DNA of 64,000 nucleotides from Allorhodopirellula solitaria (GTDB lineage Bacteria > Planctomycetota > Planctomycetia > Pirellulales > Pirellulaceae): contig NZ_SJPK01000003.1 in the NCBI RefSeq assembly GCF_007859855.1, positions 255,182 to 319,181 on the forward strand, given 5' to 3'. This document shows, piece by piece, positions 1 to 9,045 of this stretch. The notes under the pieces are model-generated. The model saw nothing but the letters and a program-made list of their open reading frames with translations, did no database searches and had not been told where the DNA came from. Position 1 is the first letter of the stretch. Each line of letters starts with the position of its first letter. Position numbers and translations under genes: made by a program.

Positions 1-851
1 TTGGCGACAGTGTGTTTTTCGCCTTGCACGGTTGCGACCTTGGTCGAATCGATCGTTCCGCTGTATTTGCGTCCTTCCCGTGTGATTGCCCGGCTCAACC
101 CCAGTTTTTCGACTGTGGTTGCCATCAGGACTCGCTTGTTGCCTGCTTTGGCAATCGGCCCGATCGCGGTGAATTTATCGCCTTCGAACAGACTCATCGT
201 TCGATCGCCGCCCATGTCGACCCACAGCGATTCACCGTCTCCGTATTCCACTTTCAGCAGCCGAGACATCTCCCGGAGACGTTTTACGTTCTTGACTTCA
301 GTGATCGTGCCGGAGACCTTGACAGCTTTTCCGCTGAGCCCTTGCTGCGTCGTCTGGGCTACGTTGCTACTGCGAACGTCGTGCTCGGTGTTGTTGCCCA
401 GTTCGCTGAATTCGTAGTCCTCGTAGGTCCCATCACCATCGGCGTCTCGATAGGTCGCATAGCTGTCGTCTAAGCGATCGTTGTCGGTGTCAAAGTAGCG
501 GGCGAAAGATTCGTACACGCCATCTTCATCGGCGTCGGTATAGGTGCCGTATCCATCGTCCCAGTCTTCACCGTAGAACTCTTCGGCGCTAACGCTCTCG
601 ACGTCGTTGTCTTGGTCGGTGCCATCACGCTGTTCGTAGACACTGAACGTCTCATTATCCCAACGTCCGATCGCTTCGTCGGTGGGGTTGTAGTCATTGC
701 CGTCAAACCATTCGGAGACGTCGTACCAGGCATCGTCTTCGTAACGTGGCCCTGCGTCGTTGGGTTCGTCCGCATGCAGCAGCGAGGCCGGCGACGTCAA
801 CGCGATGAAAGGTGCTGTGGCATAGGCGATTCGTTTGATGTGATTCTTCAT
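1..851 (-). CDS. Secreted DxDxDG-repeat protein, 3' end outside window
   Basis: Reading the minus strand from the ATG at 851 gives an open frame of 283 codons that runs off the left edge, so the C-terminus is missing. The N-terminus (MKNHIKRIAYATAPFIALTS) resembles a signal peptide ending near LLHADE. Residues of about 85-155 hold acidic repeats of the type YTDADEDGVYESF and YRDADGDGTYEDY, which resemble calcium-binding DxDxDG loops of EF-hand or thrombospondin type 3 repeats. After about residue 185 comes a region rich in beta-type sequence (GTITEVKNVKRLREMSRLLK and following) that may be a small OB-like or SH3-like domain. The function is unknown; an extracytoplasmic calcium-dependent or structural protein is only an inference. 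The gene is transcribed divergently from the baeRF gene. Confidence 0.75.
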   Translation of the reverse strand, partial: MKNHIKRIAYATAPFIALTSPASLLHADEPNDAGPRYEDDAWYDVSEWFDGNDYNPTDEAIGRWDNETFSVYEQRDGTDQDNDVESVSAEEFYGEDWDDGYGTYTDADEDGVYESFARYFDTDNDRLDDSYATYRDADGDGTYEDYEFSELGNNTEHDVRSSNVAQTTQQGLSGKAVKVSGTITEVKNVKRLREMSRLLKVEYGDGESLWVDMGGDRTMSLFEGDKFTAIGPIAKAGNKRVLMATTVEKLGLSRAITREGRKYSGTIDSTKVATVQGEKHTVA

Positions 852-1103
852 GGTTTCATTCCTTCATTTATGTGGGGAAAAGATTCTGTTCTGTGAGGGG
901 GCGAGCATCGCTTCTGCCCAGGAAATTCCCTCACGCGACCAATCGTCTAGCACCGCAACTGCCGTTCCCAAAGCGATTTCGTCGTATGGGGTGTCGCGAA
1001 GATCGTCGGAATCTCACCGGCCGAACTGCCGCTCTGGTATTCCGTTTGCTGCACTGTGGGATAGAAGTTTCGACTATCGATAACTAACCGCCAGGAGACC
1101 ACC
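852..1103. other. Divergent intergenic region, no distinct site seen
   Basis: This 252-bp gap separates two divergent genes and must hold their promoters. I could not identify convincing -35/-10 pairs or an operator in it. Confidence 0.3.
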
Positions 1104-2255
1104 ATGATCGATCATCCCACAAAACAAGATCTCGTTGATTTGATAGGCAGTGAATCGGGGCTCTGTGTGTCGATCCTGATGCCCACGCATGAGGACGGCC
1201 ACAAGACCACCGAGAACCCCATCCGCTTCAAGAATCTGCTCAAGCAGGCCATTGAAGAAGTGGGGGATCAGTGCTCGCAGGTGCGTCAGAGTCTGGTGGA
1301 GCTGGAGGGGCTCGCTCAAGACCACGAATTCTGGCAGAACCAACTCGCAGGTTTCGCCTTGTTTCTGTCCAAGGACGGTCAGCATCGGTTCAGGTTGTCT
1401 CATTCGCCCGCCGAGCATGTCTGCGTTGCCGAGCACTACTACTTGCCCTCAATCGCCGCTGCGGCGTGTGGTGGAGGAACGGTTCGGGCGTTGGCTCTCT
1501 CATGGGAACAGGCGAGGCTTTTTGAATGCGACGGGCACCAGGCTCGCGAGCTTGCGACTGAGTCATTCCCAGTCACGATGGACGATTTGGTGACTGCTCG
1601 AGACCCAGAGGAGCAGTTGCAGTTCTCGACCCAGTCCGCCGCACGCGGGCCTTCCGGCGCCAGCAGCGGCGAGAATGCGATGTTCCATGGACACGGTGAG
1701 GGCGAAGGCAAAATCGAAGCGGATCGCGACATGTACCTGTCCCGGGTGGGCAAGCGTCTTGCGGACGCCTTGTACAACACCGCTCACCCGCTGATCGTGC
1801 TCGCGACCGAGGAGGTAGCCGGTCACTTCGGAGGGCGAAACGATGTCAAAATCGCGTCGGTTGTCCACGCCAGTCCCGACGGACTGAGCGACTCGCAGTT
1901 GAAGTCGCGTCTCGTGGAGGCGTCGGCTTGCCTGCTGAAGGGATCCGAAGATGCGCTGGTGGAGTCGTTAGGAACCGCTGTTGCGAATGAGGCTGGCTCG
2001 ACGGATATCGCCAAAATCGTCTCGCAAGCAGCATCGGGGCGCGTCGATACGCTCTTGCTCGCTAAATCCGAGGACGCGGGTGAGCCAGAAGCTCAGTGTG
2101 GCGTCTTTGATCGTGATTCCAGCACGGCTCGCGTGGACGAGCGGGGCGATTGCGACCTCGTTAGTCTCGCGGTGCGGGAAACTCTACTGGCGGGTGGATC
2201 CGTGGCCGCGCTCACGTGCCCGTCAGCGACAACCTCGGCGATCTACCGGTTCTAA
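1104..2255 (+). CDS. baeRF-type (archaeo-eukaryotic release factor-like) protein
   Basis: This 383-residue cytoplasmic protein has the layout of the bacterial archaeo-eukaryotic release factor families (baeRF). The N-terminal alpha/beta part begins with SGLCVSILMPTHEDGHKT, which is typical of the group. A middle domain of about residues 125-250 contains MFHGHGEGEGKIEADRDMY followed by a helix (LSRVGKRLADAL). The C-terminal part resembles the eRF1/Pelota L7Ae-like fold, with alternating hydrophobic strands. Family members are proposed to act on ribosomes or in stress responses, but the biochemical role is not settled. The ATG has an upstream GGAG-like stretch (caggagacc). It lies about 90 bp before a DUF421 gene on the same strand, and the two may be cotranscribed. 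Confidence 0.7.
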   Translation: MIDHPTKQDLVDLIGSESGLCVSILMPTHEDGHKTTENPIRFKNLLKQAIEEVGDQCSQVRQSLVELEGLAQDHEFWQNQLAGFALFLSKDGQHRFRLSHSPAEHVCVAEHYYLPSIAAAACGGGTVRALALSWEQARLFECDGHQARELATESFPVTMDDLVTARDPEEQLQFSTQSAARGPSGASSGENAMFHGHGEGEGKIEADRDMYLSRVGKRLADALYNTAHPLIVLATEEVAGHFGGRNDVKIASVVHASPDGLSDSQLKSRLVEASACLLKGSEDALVESLGTAVANEAGSTDIAKIVSQAASGRVDTLLLAKSEDAGEPEAQCGVFDRDSSTARVDERGDCDLVSLAVRETLLAGGSVAALTCPSATTSAIYRF

Positions 2256-2346
2256 CCCCTCACGGTTACCTGCGTCGATATCGCAAGTGCCGACTTGAAA
2301 GAGGGTGTCGTTTTGCCAATGGGGCGCGGATAATAAGGAAGCACAC

Positions 2347-2916
2347 ATGATCGAAAAATGGATAACCGCCGCATCGCCCGACATGGCGATGGTGCTGCTC
2401 TCGTCGCTAGTGACTTATGCGGCGATACTGCTTTTCACGCGTTTAGTCGGGCTGAGGAGCTTTTCCAAAATGTCAGCTGCGGACTTCGCGATGACAGTTG
2501 CTGTGGGCTCCTTGTTCGCGTCGACGATATCCTCGGCCAATCCAACTCTGGTAATGGGCGTGCTCGCGATTGGATGCCTCTATTTCGGTCAGTGGGCCCT
2601 CGCGTTCCTGCGATCGCGCATCTCCGGTGTCAGCAAAGTGGTCGACAATGAGCCTTTGTTACTGATGGCCGGCCGTCATTTTCTTGACGACAACCTCCGC
2701 AAAGCCAACGTCAGCCGAGCCGACGTCTTCGGCAAGCTGCGCGAAGCCAATGCGTTGAACTACGATCAGGTTCTCGCAGTGATCTTTGAGACAACCGGCG
2801 ATATTTCGGTCCTGCATTCAAGCAATTCGGACGCTGAATTGGAGCCGGATTTTTTGCGAGGTGTCCTGGGAGCGGAGAATTTTCTGGAAAGCCGCTCCGG
2901 CGTTCCGAGCGGCTGA
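2347..2916 (+). CDS. DUF421 / YetF-YcaP-like membrane protein
   Basis: This 189-residue protein has about three N-terminal membrane helices (roughly residues 10-30, 42-62 and 67-90), followed by a soluble C-terminal domain. The segment LLFTRLVGLRSFSKMSAADF matches the conserved R-x-G-x-R-S/T-x-S-x-M/L-S-x-x-D-F signature of DUF421 (YetF/YcaP). The soluble part contains VVDNEPLLLMAGRHFLDDNL, also typical. The ATG at 2347 follows an AAGGA stretch at a good distance and was preferred to an upstream in-frame GTG. The molecular function is unknown; members are often stress- or sporulation-linked. Confidence 0.8.
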   Translation: MIEKWITAASPDMAMVLLSSLVTYAAILLFTRLVGLRSFSKMSAADFAMTVAVGSLFASTISSANPTLVMGVLAIGCLYFGQWALAFLRSRISGVSKVVDNEPLLLMAGRHFLDDNLRKANVSRADVFGKLREANALNYDQVLAVIFETTGDISVLHSSNSDAELEPDFLRGVLGAENFLESRSGVPSG

Positions 2917-3139
2917 GGATCGAATCAAGTTGTCGGTTCAGGGGGGACACGCCGAGGGACTTCCTGCGTAGCGACCGGTTCCGTCATGGCTGCGGAACGT
3001 TTGCGATCCGCCTTTCCGCCCGTTTCGGGCCAGCCACGCTCGCGACCGGCTCAGGCGTGGTTCTCGATCGCCCATCCTTCTTATTTTCTCTAAAATCGGG
3101 GGATCCGGCATTTGCATGCTTGAAAAGCGCCACCGGTGA

Positions 3140-3179
3140 ATGAATACTGTCCGGCAATGACTGAATTCTGTCACCCGGA
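3140..3179. promoter_or_regulatory. Direct repeat at the start of the regulator gene, possible operator
   Basis: Two similar blocks, TGAATACTGTCCGG (from 3140) and TGAATTCTGTCACCCGG (from 3163), lie about 22 bp apart around the proposed start codon. They could be a DeoR autoregulatory site or chance similarity in coding DNA; the evidence is weak. Confidence 0.2.
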
Positions 3180-4068
3180 TGAAAGAAAAGCTTTGTCCAC
3201 TGAGGCTCGCCGAGAACGACTTCGCGACCATGTCCGCGCCCAAGGGTTTGCGGCGTTGGGCGAGTTGACGTCGGTATTGAGAGTGAGCGAGTCGACGGTC
3301 CGCCGAGATCTGGAAGTCCTCGAGGAGGCAGGTGAGGCGCGGCGCACTCATGGTGGCGTCTATTGGACGGGGCAATCCGACACGATCAACACTTTCCGCA
3401 GCCATCGTGATGACGGTTGGCCACGGAAGCAGGCGATCGGCCGGGCGGCAGCTGAACTGATCGATGACGGTGATACGATCCTGCTCGATGGCGGCAGCAC
3501 GGTTTACGAACTTGCTCGATTAATTGTCCATCGACCTCTGCAGGTGGTGACCAACTCGTTGCCTGTCGCGCATCTGCTGTCGACGAGTGACTCGATTGAT
3601 TTGATCATGATCGGAGGTTGTGTCCGGCGCCGCACATCGGTTGCGATCGGCCCGATGGCTGACGCGATGTTAGCGGACATTAACGTGACCAAGACCTTTC
3701 TTTCGGTCGCTGGCGTGACCGAGCGGGGTTTTTTCAACAGCGACATGATGTTGGTCGAGAGTGAACGGGCGATGTTGACGGCTGCTGACCAAACGATCGT
3801 GTTGGCCGACAGCAGCAAGTTCGGCAGAGTCAGTCTGTCCCAGATATGCGGGTTGGAAGACGTGGGTAGGGTGGTGACCGACAGCGAATTGAAAAATCGC
3901 TGGGTCGAATCATTCGATTCCCTTTGCGTCGAACTACTATTGGCCTCCATCGGCGAGGCGACATCGCCTGCTCGCCCGGCGGAGGCTGAATCACCGCAGT
4001 GCTCGCCCATCGCACACAATTCTCATCCCATTTCCTCTGACCAAGCCGGTTCGGCTAACTCCCTATGA
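3157..4068 (+). CDS. DeoR-family transcriptional regulator of the BMC operon
   Basis: This 303-residue regulator has an N-terminal winged helix-turn-helix ([20 protein letters not shown], around residues 30-50) and a C-terminal DeoR sensor domain. The domain carries the [13 protein letters not shown] phosphosugar loop and the later LADSSKFG motif, both diagnostic of the DeoRC fold. Such regulators usually sense a phosphorylated sugar. Its stop overlaps the start of pduL (ATGA), so it is cotranscribed with the microcompartment genes and is probably their local repressor. The likely effector is a fuculose- or rhamnulose-phosphate or a downstream product (inference). A GTG at 3136 could add seven residues. 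The C-terminus after the sensor domain (last 40 residues or so) is low-complexity and poorly conserved. Confidence 0.88.
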   Translation: MTEFCHPDERKALSTEARRERLRDHVRAQGFAALGELTSVLRVSESTVRRDLEVLEEAGEARRTHGGVYWTGQSDTINTFRSHRDDGWPRKQAIGRAAAELIDDGDTILLDGGSTVYELARLIVHRPLQVVTNSLPVAHLLSTSDSIDLIMIGGCVRRRTSVAIGPMADAMLADINVTKTFLSVAGVTERGFFNSDMMLVESERAMLTAADQTIVLADSSKFGRVSLSQICGLEDVGRVVTDSELKNRWVESFDSLCVELLLASIGEATSPARPAEAESPQCSPIAHNSHPISSDQAGSANSL

Positions 4069-4817
4069 GCATGACAGTCGATCGAACGCAGATCGAGGCG
4101 CTCGTCCGCAGCGCTATCCGTCAAACGCAACCCCCAGGTGGCTCTGCGCTACCATCTGCGTCGGCGAATCCCCCCGTGGCCAAGTCGAGTTCCCCGTTGG
4201 GTTGGGTCGATGGCAAGCCGAATCTGCGCGTGAGCATATCGGCCCGTCATTGTCACCTGACGGACGAACACGTCGAGATTTTGTTTGGCAAGGGCAGCGT
4301 GCTCGAGCCGGACAAGGATCTGTATCAAGACGGTTTTTATGCCGCTAAGCAGACTGTGATGGTTGTCGGCCCACGTCGCCGGATGCTCCCCAGCGTCCGT
4401 GTGCTCGGTCCCACACGCGCCTTCAGCCAACTCGAACTGGCCTTCACCGATTCCATCTCGTTGGGGATCGACGCGCCGGTCCGGCACAGCGGCAACATTG
4501 AAGGTACACCTGGATGCGTGTTGGTCGGCCCAGCCGGAACGGTCCAGCTCGATCAGGGTGTGATTCGGGCGGCCCGCCATGTTCATATGAACGATCACGA
4601 CGCAGCCTACTTCGGTGTCGCCAACGGTGACATGATGCAGCTTCTGATCAAGAGTGCGGACTGCAGCATGACATTCGATGACGTCTTGGTACGAGCTGAC
4701 AAGGCGGCCAAGCTTGAAGTTCACATTGATACCGACGAAGGCAACGCGTGCCATCTGGACGCCGCCAGTGAGGTCCACCTCCAACCCATGCCTCAGCCCT
4801 GTGCTTGTGGGCATTGA
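4065..4817 (+). CDS. pduL: PduL-type phosphotransacylase
   Basis: This 250-residue enzyme converts an acyl-CoA plus phosphate to acyl-phosphate and CoA. In this operon the substrate is probably lactyl-CoA. The two PduL beta-barrel repeats are present. Zinc ligands are visible in ISARHCHL (H62, H64) and AARHVHM (H172, H174), and H141 lies in a conserved [11 protein letters not shown] segment. Residues 4-22 ([19 protein letters not shown]) form an amphipathic helix followed by a Pro/Ser-rich linker, which is the form of an encapsulation peptide that directs cargo into the shell. The ATG overlaps the regulator stop, giving translational coupling. Confidence 0.92.
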   Translation: MSMTVDRTQIEALVRSAIRQTQPPGGSALPSASANPPVAKSSSPLGWVDGKPNLRVSISARHCHLTDEHVEILFGKGSVLEPDKDLYQDGFYAAKQTVMVVGPRRRMLPSVRVLGPTRAFSQLELAFTDSISLGIDAPVRHSGNIEGTPGCVLVGPAGTVQLDQGVIRAARHVHMNDHDAAYFGVANGDMMQLLIKSADCSMTFDDVLVRADKAAKLEVHIDTDEGNACHLDAASEVHLQPMPQPCACGH

Positions 4818-4906
4818 ATAACAGCTACGAGCGACAGGCTCTTAGTGACTCCTTTTCATTTACTCTCTCCCAACTCCCCCCCTCTCTCTAAAGAAGGTTG
4901 AAATCG

Positions 4907-5209
4907 ATGGCAAAAATTAAAGAAGCGCTCGGCATGATCGAGACGAAAGGGTTCGTTGCCCTCGTCGAAGCGTCCGACGCAATGATGAAGGCTGCCAACG
5001 TGCAGTTCCTCGGCTGGGACAAGGTCGGCGCGGGTCTCGCGGCAGTTTTCGTGACTGGCGATGTCGCAGCTGTGAAAGCAGCAACGGACGCGGGTGCCGC
5101 TGCAGCGGGCCGGATCGGCGAAGTCGTCAGTGTGCAGGTCATTCCTCGGCCTCACGGTGACCTCGAGAAGGTTATCAAGCTACCCGCCACAGCAGCAGCG
5201 AAAAAGTAG
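4907..5209 (+). CDS. BMC-H hexameric shell protein 1
   Basis: This 100-residue single BMC domain protein (Pfam BMC) begins [33 protein letters not shown]. The family hallmarks are [16 protein letters not shown] and the [13 protein letters not shown] helix ahead of the conserved VIPRPH segment. Such proteins form the hexagonal tiles of the microcompartment facet. The ATG at 4907 is preceded by AAAGAAGG, one of the few clear Shine-Dalgarno sites in the operon, which suits the high expression expected of a major shell protein. The short Ala/Lys-rich tail (ATAAAKK) is a usual variation. It is followed at once by a second BMC-H gene. Confidence 0.95.
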   Translation: MAKIKEALGMIETKGFVALVEASDAMMKAANVQFLGWDKVGAGLAAVFVTGDVAAVKAATDAGAAAAGRIGEVVSVQVIPRPHGDLEKVIKLPATAAAKK

Positions 5210-5277
5210 TCTCTCTACCGCTTTCGCTTGCCCTCCCCAATTCTGAAATTTGAACTCAATACACGAAACCCACAATC

Positions 5278-5547
5278 ATGAATGATGCAATCGGTTTGAT
5301 CGAAACCAAAGGTCTGCTTCCCCTCGTTGAAGCGACCGACGCCATGGCCAAGGCTGCCAACGTTGAAATTGTCAAGCGAGTCGATCTCGGTGGTGGCTTG
5401 GTCACGACCGTCGTCAGCGGTGACGTTGGCAGTGTCCGTGCAGCCGTTGAAGCCGGTGCCAGCGCCGCAGCTCAAATCGGTGAATTGGTCAGCAGCCATA
5501 TCATCCCACGACCTGCCGAAGGGCTGGTCGCGGCTTACTTCGGCTGA
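5278..5547 (+). CDS. BMC-H hexameric shell protein 2
   Basis: This 89-residue BMC-domain protein is a paralogue of the preceding gene. It starts NDAIGLIETKGLLPLVEATDAMAKAANVEI and ends with SSHIIPRPAEGLVAAYFG, which are canonical BMC-H landmarks. Two BMC-H genes and no tandem-domain BMC-T gene is the shell composition of the planctomycete-type compartment. The shorter C-terminus compared with paralogue 1 suggests different packing or pore roles (inference). No clear ribosome binding site precedes it; the ATG was chosen from the domain boundary. Confidence 0.95.
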   Translation: MNDAIGLIETKGLLPLVEATDAMAKAANVEIVKRVDLGGGLVTTVVSGDVGSVRAAVEAGASAAAQIGELVSSHIIPRPAEGLVAAYFG

Positions 5548-5589
5548 ACTGTTCCCCGCCTGACCTCTGTTACTCAAGGAAGATCTCCC

Positions 5590-6828
5590 ATGCTCATCCT
5601 CGTTGCGAATCTGGGTTCGACCAGCTTCAAATACAAACTGCTCGACGTCAGCGGCGACCTCCAATCGCCCGACGTGCGTCCGGATGCCCGTGTGCTTGCA
5701 CGCGGCGCGGTCGAACGCATCGGTGACGCTTCGACAAGTCGATGCGAGGTCACCATTGGCGAGTATCACGAGGTCTCCGAGATGCCTGTCCCGGACCACG
5801 GTGTGGCTGTCCAGGCCTGTTTGGATCAGTTGACCGACCCGCAGCACGGGTGTGTCAAGGATGCGTCCGAGGTTGCTGCGATCGGTTTCAAAGCCGTTCA
5901 TGGCGGACGCAAGAGCGGGACGTTTTTGGTCGATGACGATCTGCTCGAGGCGATGGCGGAGATGAATGCCGCCGCCCCCGCGCACAACCCACCCTATATC
6001 GCAGCGATGAAGCTACTGCGGGAGCGATTCCCCGATCTGCCCTTGGTCGCCGCTTTTGAAACTGAGTTTCATGACACCATTCCCGAAGCCCGCAGGTTAT
6101 ACGCGGTTCCCCAGGGATGGCGTGATGACTACCAAGTTCAAAAATGGGGATTTCACGGTGCCAGTCATCGGTACATCGCTGAACGCGTTGCTGATTTGCT
6201 CGGCCGAAACGACGCCCGCGTGATCTCTTGCCATCTCGGTGGCAGCAGTTCGTTGACCGCGATCCAAAACGGTCAGAGCGTGATGACCACGATGGGCATG
6301 ACCCCGCAAACGGGCCTGCCGCAGAACAACCGAGTCGGCGATTTCGATCCGTTCGCACTTCCGCTGCTGATCGAGCGAACCGGCAAGTCACTCGACGAAT
6401 TGCTGACCGCCCTGGCCCACGAGGGAGGTCTCAAAGGTTTGAGTGATCGCAGCAGTGATCTTCGAGACATTGAAGCGGCGGCTGCCGAAGGTGACGAGAA
6501 ATCGAAGTTGGCCCTGTCGGTGTTCGTCGAAGAGATTCGTCGACATCTCGGTGGCATGATGGTTGCCATGGGCGGCCTCGACGCCATCGTCTTCACCGGA
6601 GGGATTGGCGAGAACTCGGAGGTTGTTCGCGAGGCAGTCTGCGACCAGCTCCAGTCCTTCGGCATCGAACTCGACAGCGATCGAAACGTGAATCACCGCG
6701 AACAGGCCAAGCAATCCGGTGGCGAGGGCTCACTGCAGAGTGAATCCAGCCAAGTTCAAATTTGGGTGATCCCGACCAACGAAGAATGGATCGTTGCCAA
6801 ACGGGCCAAACAAGCGATTGGCCAGTAG
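5590..6828 (+). CDS. Acetate/propionate-type kinase of the microcompartment operon
   Basis: This 412-residue member of the acetokinase family (AckA/PduW) makes ATP from an acyl-phosphate, here probably lactyl-phosphate from PduL. Features seen are the N-terminal phosphate loop NLGSTSFKYKL, the catalytic region KWGFHGASHRYIAERVA, the CHLGGSSSLTAIQNGQS segment, MTPQTGLPQNNRVGDFDPF, and the C-terminal FTGGIGENSEVVR signature. The loop reads NLGSTSFK where ordinary AckA has NxGSSSLK, a small divergence that may go with a larger acyl group. It lies between shell genes, so it belongs to the pathway, although kinases of this kind may work outside the shell. Confidence 0.92.
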   Translation: MLILVANLGSTSFKYKLLDVSGDLQSPDVRPDARVLARGAVERIGDASTSRCEVTIGEYHEVSEMPVPDHGVAVQACLDQLTDPQHGCVKDASEVAAIGFKAVHGGRKSGTFLVDDDLLEAMAEMNAAAPAHNPPYIAAMKLLRERFPDLPLVAAFETEFHDTIPEARRLYAVPQGWRDDYQVQKWGFHGASHRYIAERVADLLGRNDARVISCHLGGSSSLTAIQNGQSVMTTMGMTPQTGLPQNNRVGDFDPFALPLLIERTGKSLDELLTALAHEGGLKGLSDRSSDLRDIEAAAAEGDEKSKLALSVFVEEIRRHLGGMMVAMGGLDAIVFTGGIGENSEVVREAVCDQLQSFGIELDSDRNVNHREQAKQSGGEGSLQSESSQVQIWVIPTNEEWIVAKRAKQAIGQ

Positions 6829-6867
6829 CCACCCACCCCTCCCACTTTTCCACGTACCCACTCTCTC

Positions 6868-7185
6868 ATGTTCTTAGCACGCGTAACCGGATCGATTGTC
6901 GCGACCCAGAAAGTGGCGTCGATGAAAGGTCACAAGCTATTGATTGTCGAGCCCTATCGGCTCGATGCCGATACGCGGGCGTCCTTGGTCACAACGGGAC
7001 GAACATTCATCGCGGTCGACACGCTCGGCTCGGGCGAAGGGGACCTCGTTCTGGTTTGCCAGGGCAGTTCCGCGCGTCTGACCCCGGAGACCAAATCACT
7101 TCCCATCGACGCGGTCATCACCGGCATCGTCGACAGCGTTCACATTGAAAAGAAATCTGTCTTTGACAGAACAAAGGAAGCCTAA
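6868..7185 (+). CDS. BMC-P (EutN/CcmL) pentameric vertex protein 1
   Basis: This 105-residue protein of the EutN/CcmL family forms pentamers that cap the vertices of the shell. Hallmarks are the start MFLARVTGSIVATQKVASMKG, the strand LLIVEPYRLD, the GSGEGDLVLVCQGSSAR turn, and the end PIDAVITGIVDSV. It is the first of three BMC-P genes in this operon. It lies 5 bp before the aldehyde dehydrogenase gene. Confidence 0.94.
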   Translation: MFLARVTGSIVATQKVASMKGHKLLIVEPYRLDADTRASLVTTGRTFIAVDTLGSGEGDLVLVCQGSSARLTPETKSLPIDAVITGIVDSVHIEKKSVFDRTKEA

Positions 7186-7190
7186 ACATC

Positions 7191-8630
7191 ATGCAATTTG
7201 ACGAAACCCTGATTCGCAACGTCGTTTCGGCTGTCCTCTCTGAGGTCGGACCGATGCCTCCCGGAGCAACCGAGCCACTCCGCCGAAACGTGGCGCCCGG
7301 TGCGGGACGCAACGGTATCTTCACCGATGTCAACGAAGCGGTGGCGGCGGCCCGTGCCGCTCACGAGCAACTGCGCAGCCGCACGATGGAGGAACGCAAA
7401 CAAGTCATCGACATCATCCGCCGAGTGAGCATCGAGCAGTGCGAAGAACTCGGTTTGATGGAGATGCATGAAACGGGCATCGGCCGACCGGAACACAAGA
7501 TCGAAAAACTGCGGACGCTCGGCGAACTCTCGCCCGGTACGGAGTTTCTCGAGACCAAGGCGTTCAGTGGTGATCATGGACTCGCTTTGATCGAGCGAGC
7601 ACCTTTTGGCGTGATCGCCGCGATTACCCCCGTCACACACAGCCTCCCAACGATCACAGGCAACGCCGTCAGTATGATTGCCGGCGGCAACGCGGTGGTC
7701 GTCAACCCGCACCCGTCGGGCAAGAAGGTTGCCGTGGAAGGCGTCCGCCGTTTCAACGCAGCGATTGCTGCGGAGGTCGGTATTGATAACCTGATCTGTG
7801 TGCTCGCGGAGCCGACGCTCGAGAGCGCCGACGGCCTGTTCGCTCACCGCGACATTGCCCTGATCTGCGTGACGGGCGGACCAGCGGTGGGACGGGCCGC
7901 GCTTCGCAGTGGGAAACGCGCGATCGTCGCGGGCCCGGGCAACCCACCTGTGGTCGTCGATGAAACCGCCGATCTCGACAACGCAGCCCGATGCATCATC
8001 CAAGGTGCGTCCTACGACAACAACCTACTGTGCATTTCCGAAAAAGAAGTCTTCGTTGTCGAGGAAGTCTTCGATGACATGATGGCCGCGATGCGACGCG
8101 CCGGTGCCATGCAACTCGACGCCGCCCAGATCGCCAAACTCACCTCGCAAGCCATCGTCAAGGTCGGCGACGACCAACACGATGCCGCAGCCAAGGACTT
8201 CATCGGCCGAGACGCCAGTGTGTTGGCCCGGGCAGCGGGTGCCAACGCGCCCGAAGGTTGCGAATTGGTATTCGGTGAAACCGACGAGCACCACCCCTTC
8301 GTCACCGTCGAACAGATGATGCCGTTCGTTCCGTTCGTGCGTGCTCGTGACATCGATCACGCCATCGCGATGGCCAAACACTACGAACACGGTTTCCGTC
8401 ACACCGCGATCATCCACTCGCGCAACGTTCACAACATGACTCAGATGGGGCGCGAGCTCGACACGACTTTGTATGTCAAGAACGGTCCTTGCATGGCCAG
8501 CCTCGGGTTGGGCGGCGAAGGATACCTCTCCTTTTCCATTGCCGGTCCGACAGGCGAAGGCGTGACCAGCCCGAACACGTTCACGCGTGAACGCCGCTGT
8601 AGCATGGTCGACGAATTGCGGGTGATTTAA
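7191..8630 (+). CDS. CoA-acylating aldehyde dehydrogenase, PduP/EutE-like
   Basis: This 479-residue enzyme oxidises an aldehyde to the acyl-CoA with NAD+. The expected substrate here is lactaldehyde. The catalytic cysteine is C281 in GASYDNNLLCISEKE, which aligns with the PduP/EutE active-site segment. The cofactor fold is marked by GGNAVVVNPHPSGKK and CVTGGPAVGRAALRSGKRAI. Residues 4-18 (DETLIRNVVSAVLSE) form an amphipathic helix with a Pro/Gly linker, an N-terminal encapsulation peptide like that of PduP. Confining the aldehyde behind a shell protects the cell. The ATG lies 5 bp after the first BMC-P gene. Confidence 0.93.
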   Translation: MQFDETLIRNVVSAVLSEVGPMPPGATEPLRRNVAPGAGRNGIFTDVNEAVAAARAAHEQLRSRTMEERKQVIDIIRRVSIEQCEELGLMEMHETGIGRPEHKIEKLRTLGELSPGTEFLETKAFSGDHGLALIERAPFGVIAAITPVTHSLPTITGNAVSMIAGGNAVVVNPHPSGKKVAVEGVRRFNAAIAAEVGIDNLICVLAEPTLESADGLFAHRDIALICVTGGPAVGRAALRSGKRAIVAGPGNPPVVVDETADLDNAARCIIQGASYDNNLLCISEKEVFVVEEVFDDMMAAMRRAGAMQLDAAQIAKLTSQAIVKVGDDQHDAAAKDFIGRDASVLARAAGANAPEGCELVFGETDEHHPFVTVEQMMPFVPFVRARDIDHAIAMAKHYEHGFRHTAIIHSRNVHNMTQMGRELDTTLYVKNGPCMASLGLGGEGYLSFSIAGPTGEGVTSPNTFTRERRCSMVDELRVI

Positions 8631-8636
8631 ACGCTC

Positions 8637-8891
8637 ATGCAAACCGCGAAAGTTCTGGGCCATGCCCGAGCGACCGTCAAGCACGAATCGCTCGTTGGCC
8701 GCCGTCTGGTGGTCGCCCAACCACTCACCGCTGACCAGTCCGCTGATGGACCGCCTCTGTTGATGCTCGACCCGCTCGGTTGTCGCAGTGGTGACTTCGT
8801 GATGGTCACCAGCGATGGGTCGGCGATCGGCGACATCACAGGTGACCGCTCCTGCCCGGCGCGGTGGAGTGTTTGTGGCCTCATCGACTGA
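8637..8891 (+). CDS. BMC-P pentameric vertex protein 2
   Basis: This 84-residue EutN/CcmL-family protein begins QTAKVLGHARATVKHESLVG and includes LLMLDPLGCRSGDFVMVTSD, the usual BMC-P turn. It is the shortest of the three paralogues, and its C-terminal region DRSCPARWSVCGLID is divergent and has two cysteines. Distinct BMC-P proteins may occupy different vertices (inference). It follows the aldehyde dehydrogenase by 6 bp. Confidence 0.9.
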   Translation: MQTAKVLGHARATVKHESLVGRRLVVAQPLTADQSADGPPLLMLDPLGCRSGDFVMVTSDGSAIGDITGDRSCPARWSVCGLID

Positions 8892-8997
8892 CGCGTTTCA
8901 CACTGCTTCTTCCTTTATCTTCCACCGACATCCGCTCGCCAACGTATCCCGTGTCCCGAATCCTGTATCGCCCTACCGATTCCGCATTGAAGAGTGC

Positions 8998-9045
8998 CTC
9001 GATGAATGCATCGACGAACGCCTCGACGAATGCCTCGATTGATAT
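8998..9045. repeat. Imperfect 12-bp tandem repeat at a gene start
   Basis: About four copies of a unit close to GCCTCGACGAAT lie across the proposed start codon of the uncharacterised BMC gene and encode its NAST-type N-terminus. Such a tract can change length by slippage in units of four residues. Confidence 0.7.

Noticed and set aside
8864-9001. 46-codon upstream extension of the unknown BMC gene
   Set aside because: It overlaps the BMC-P gene in another frame and has no encapsulation-like or domain features.
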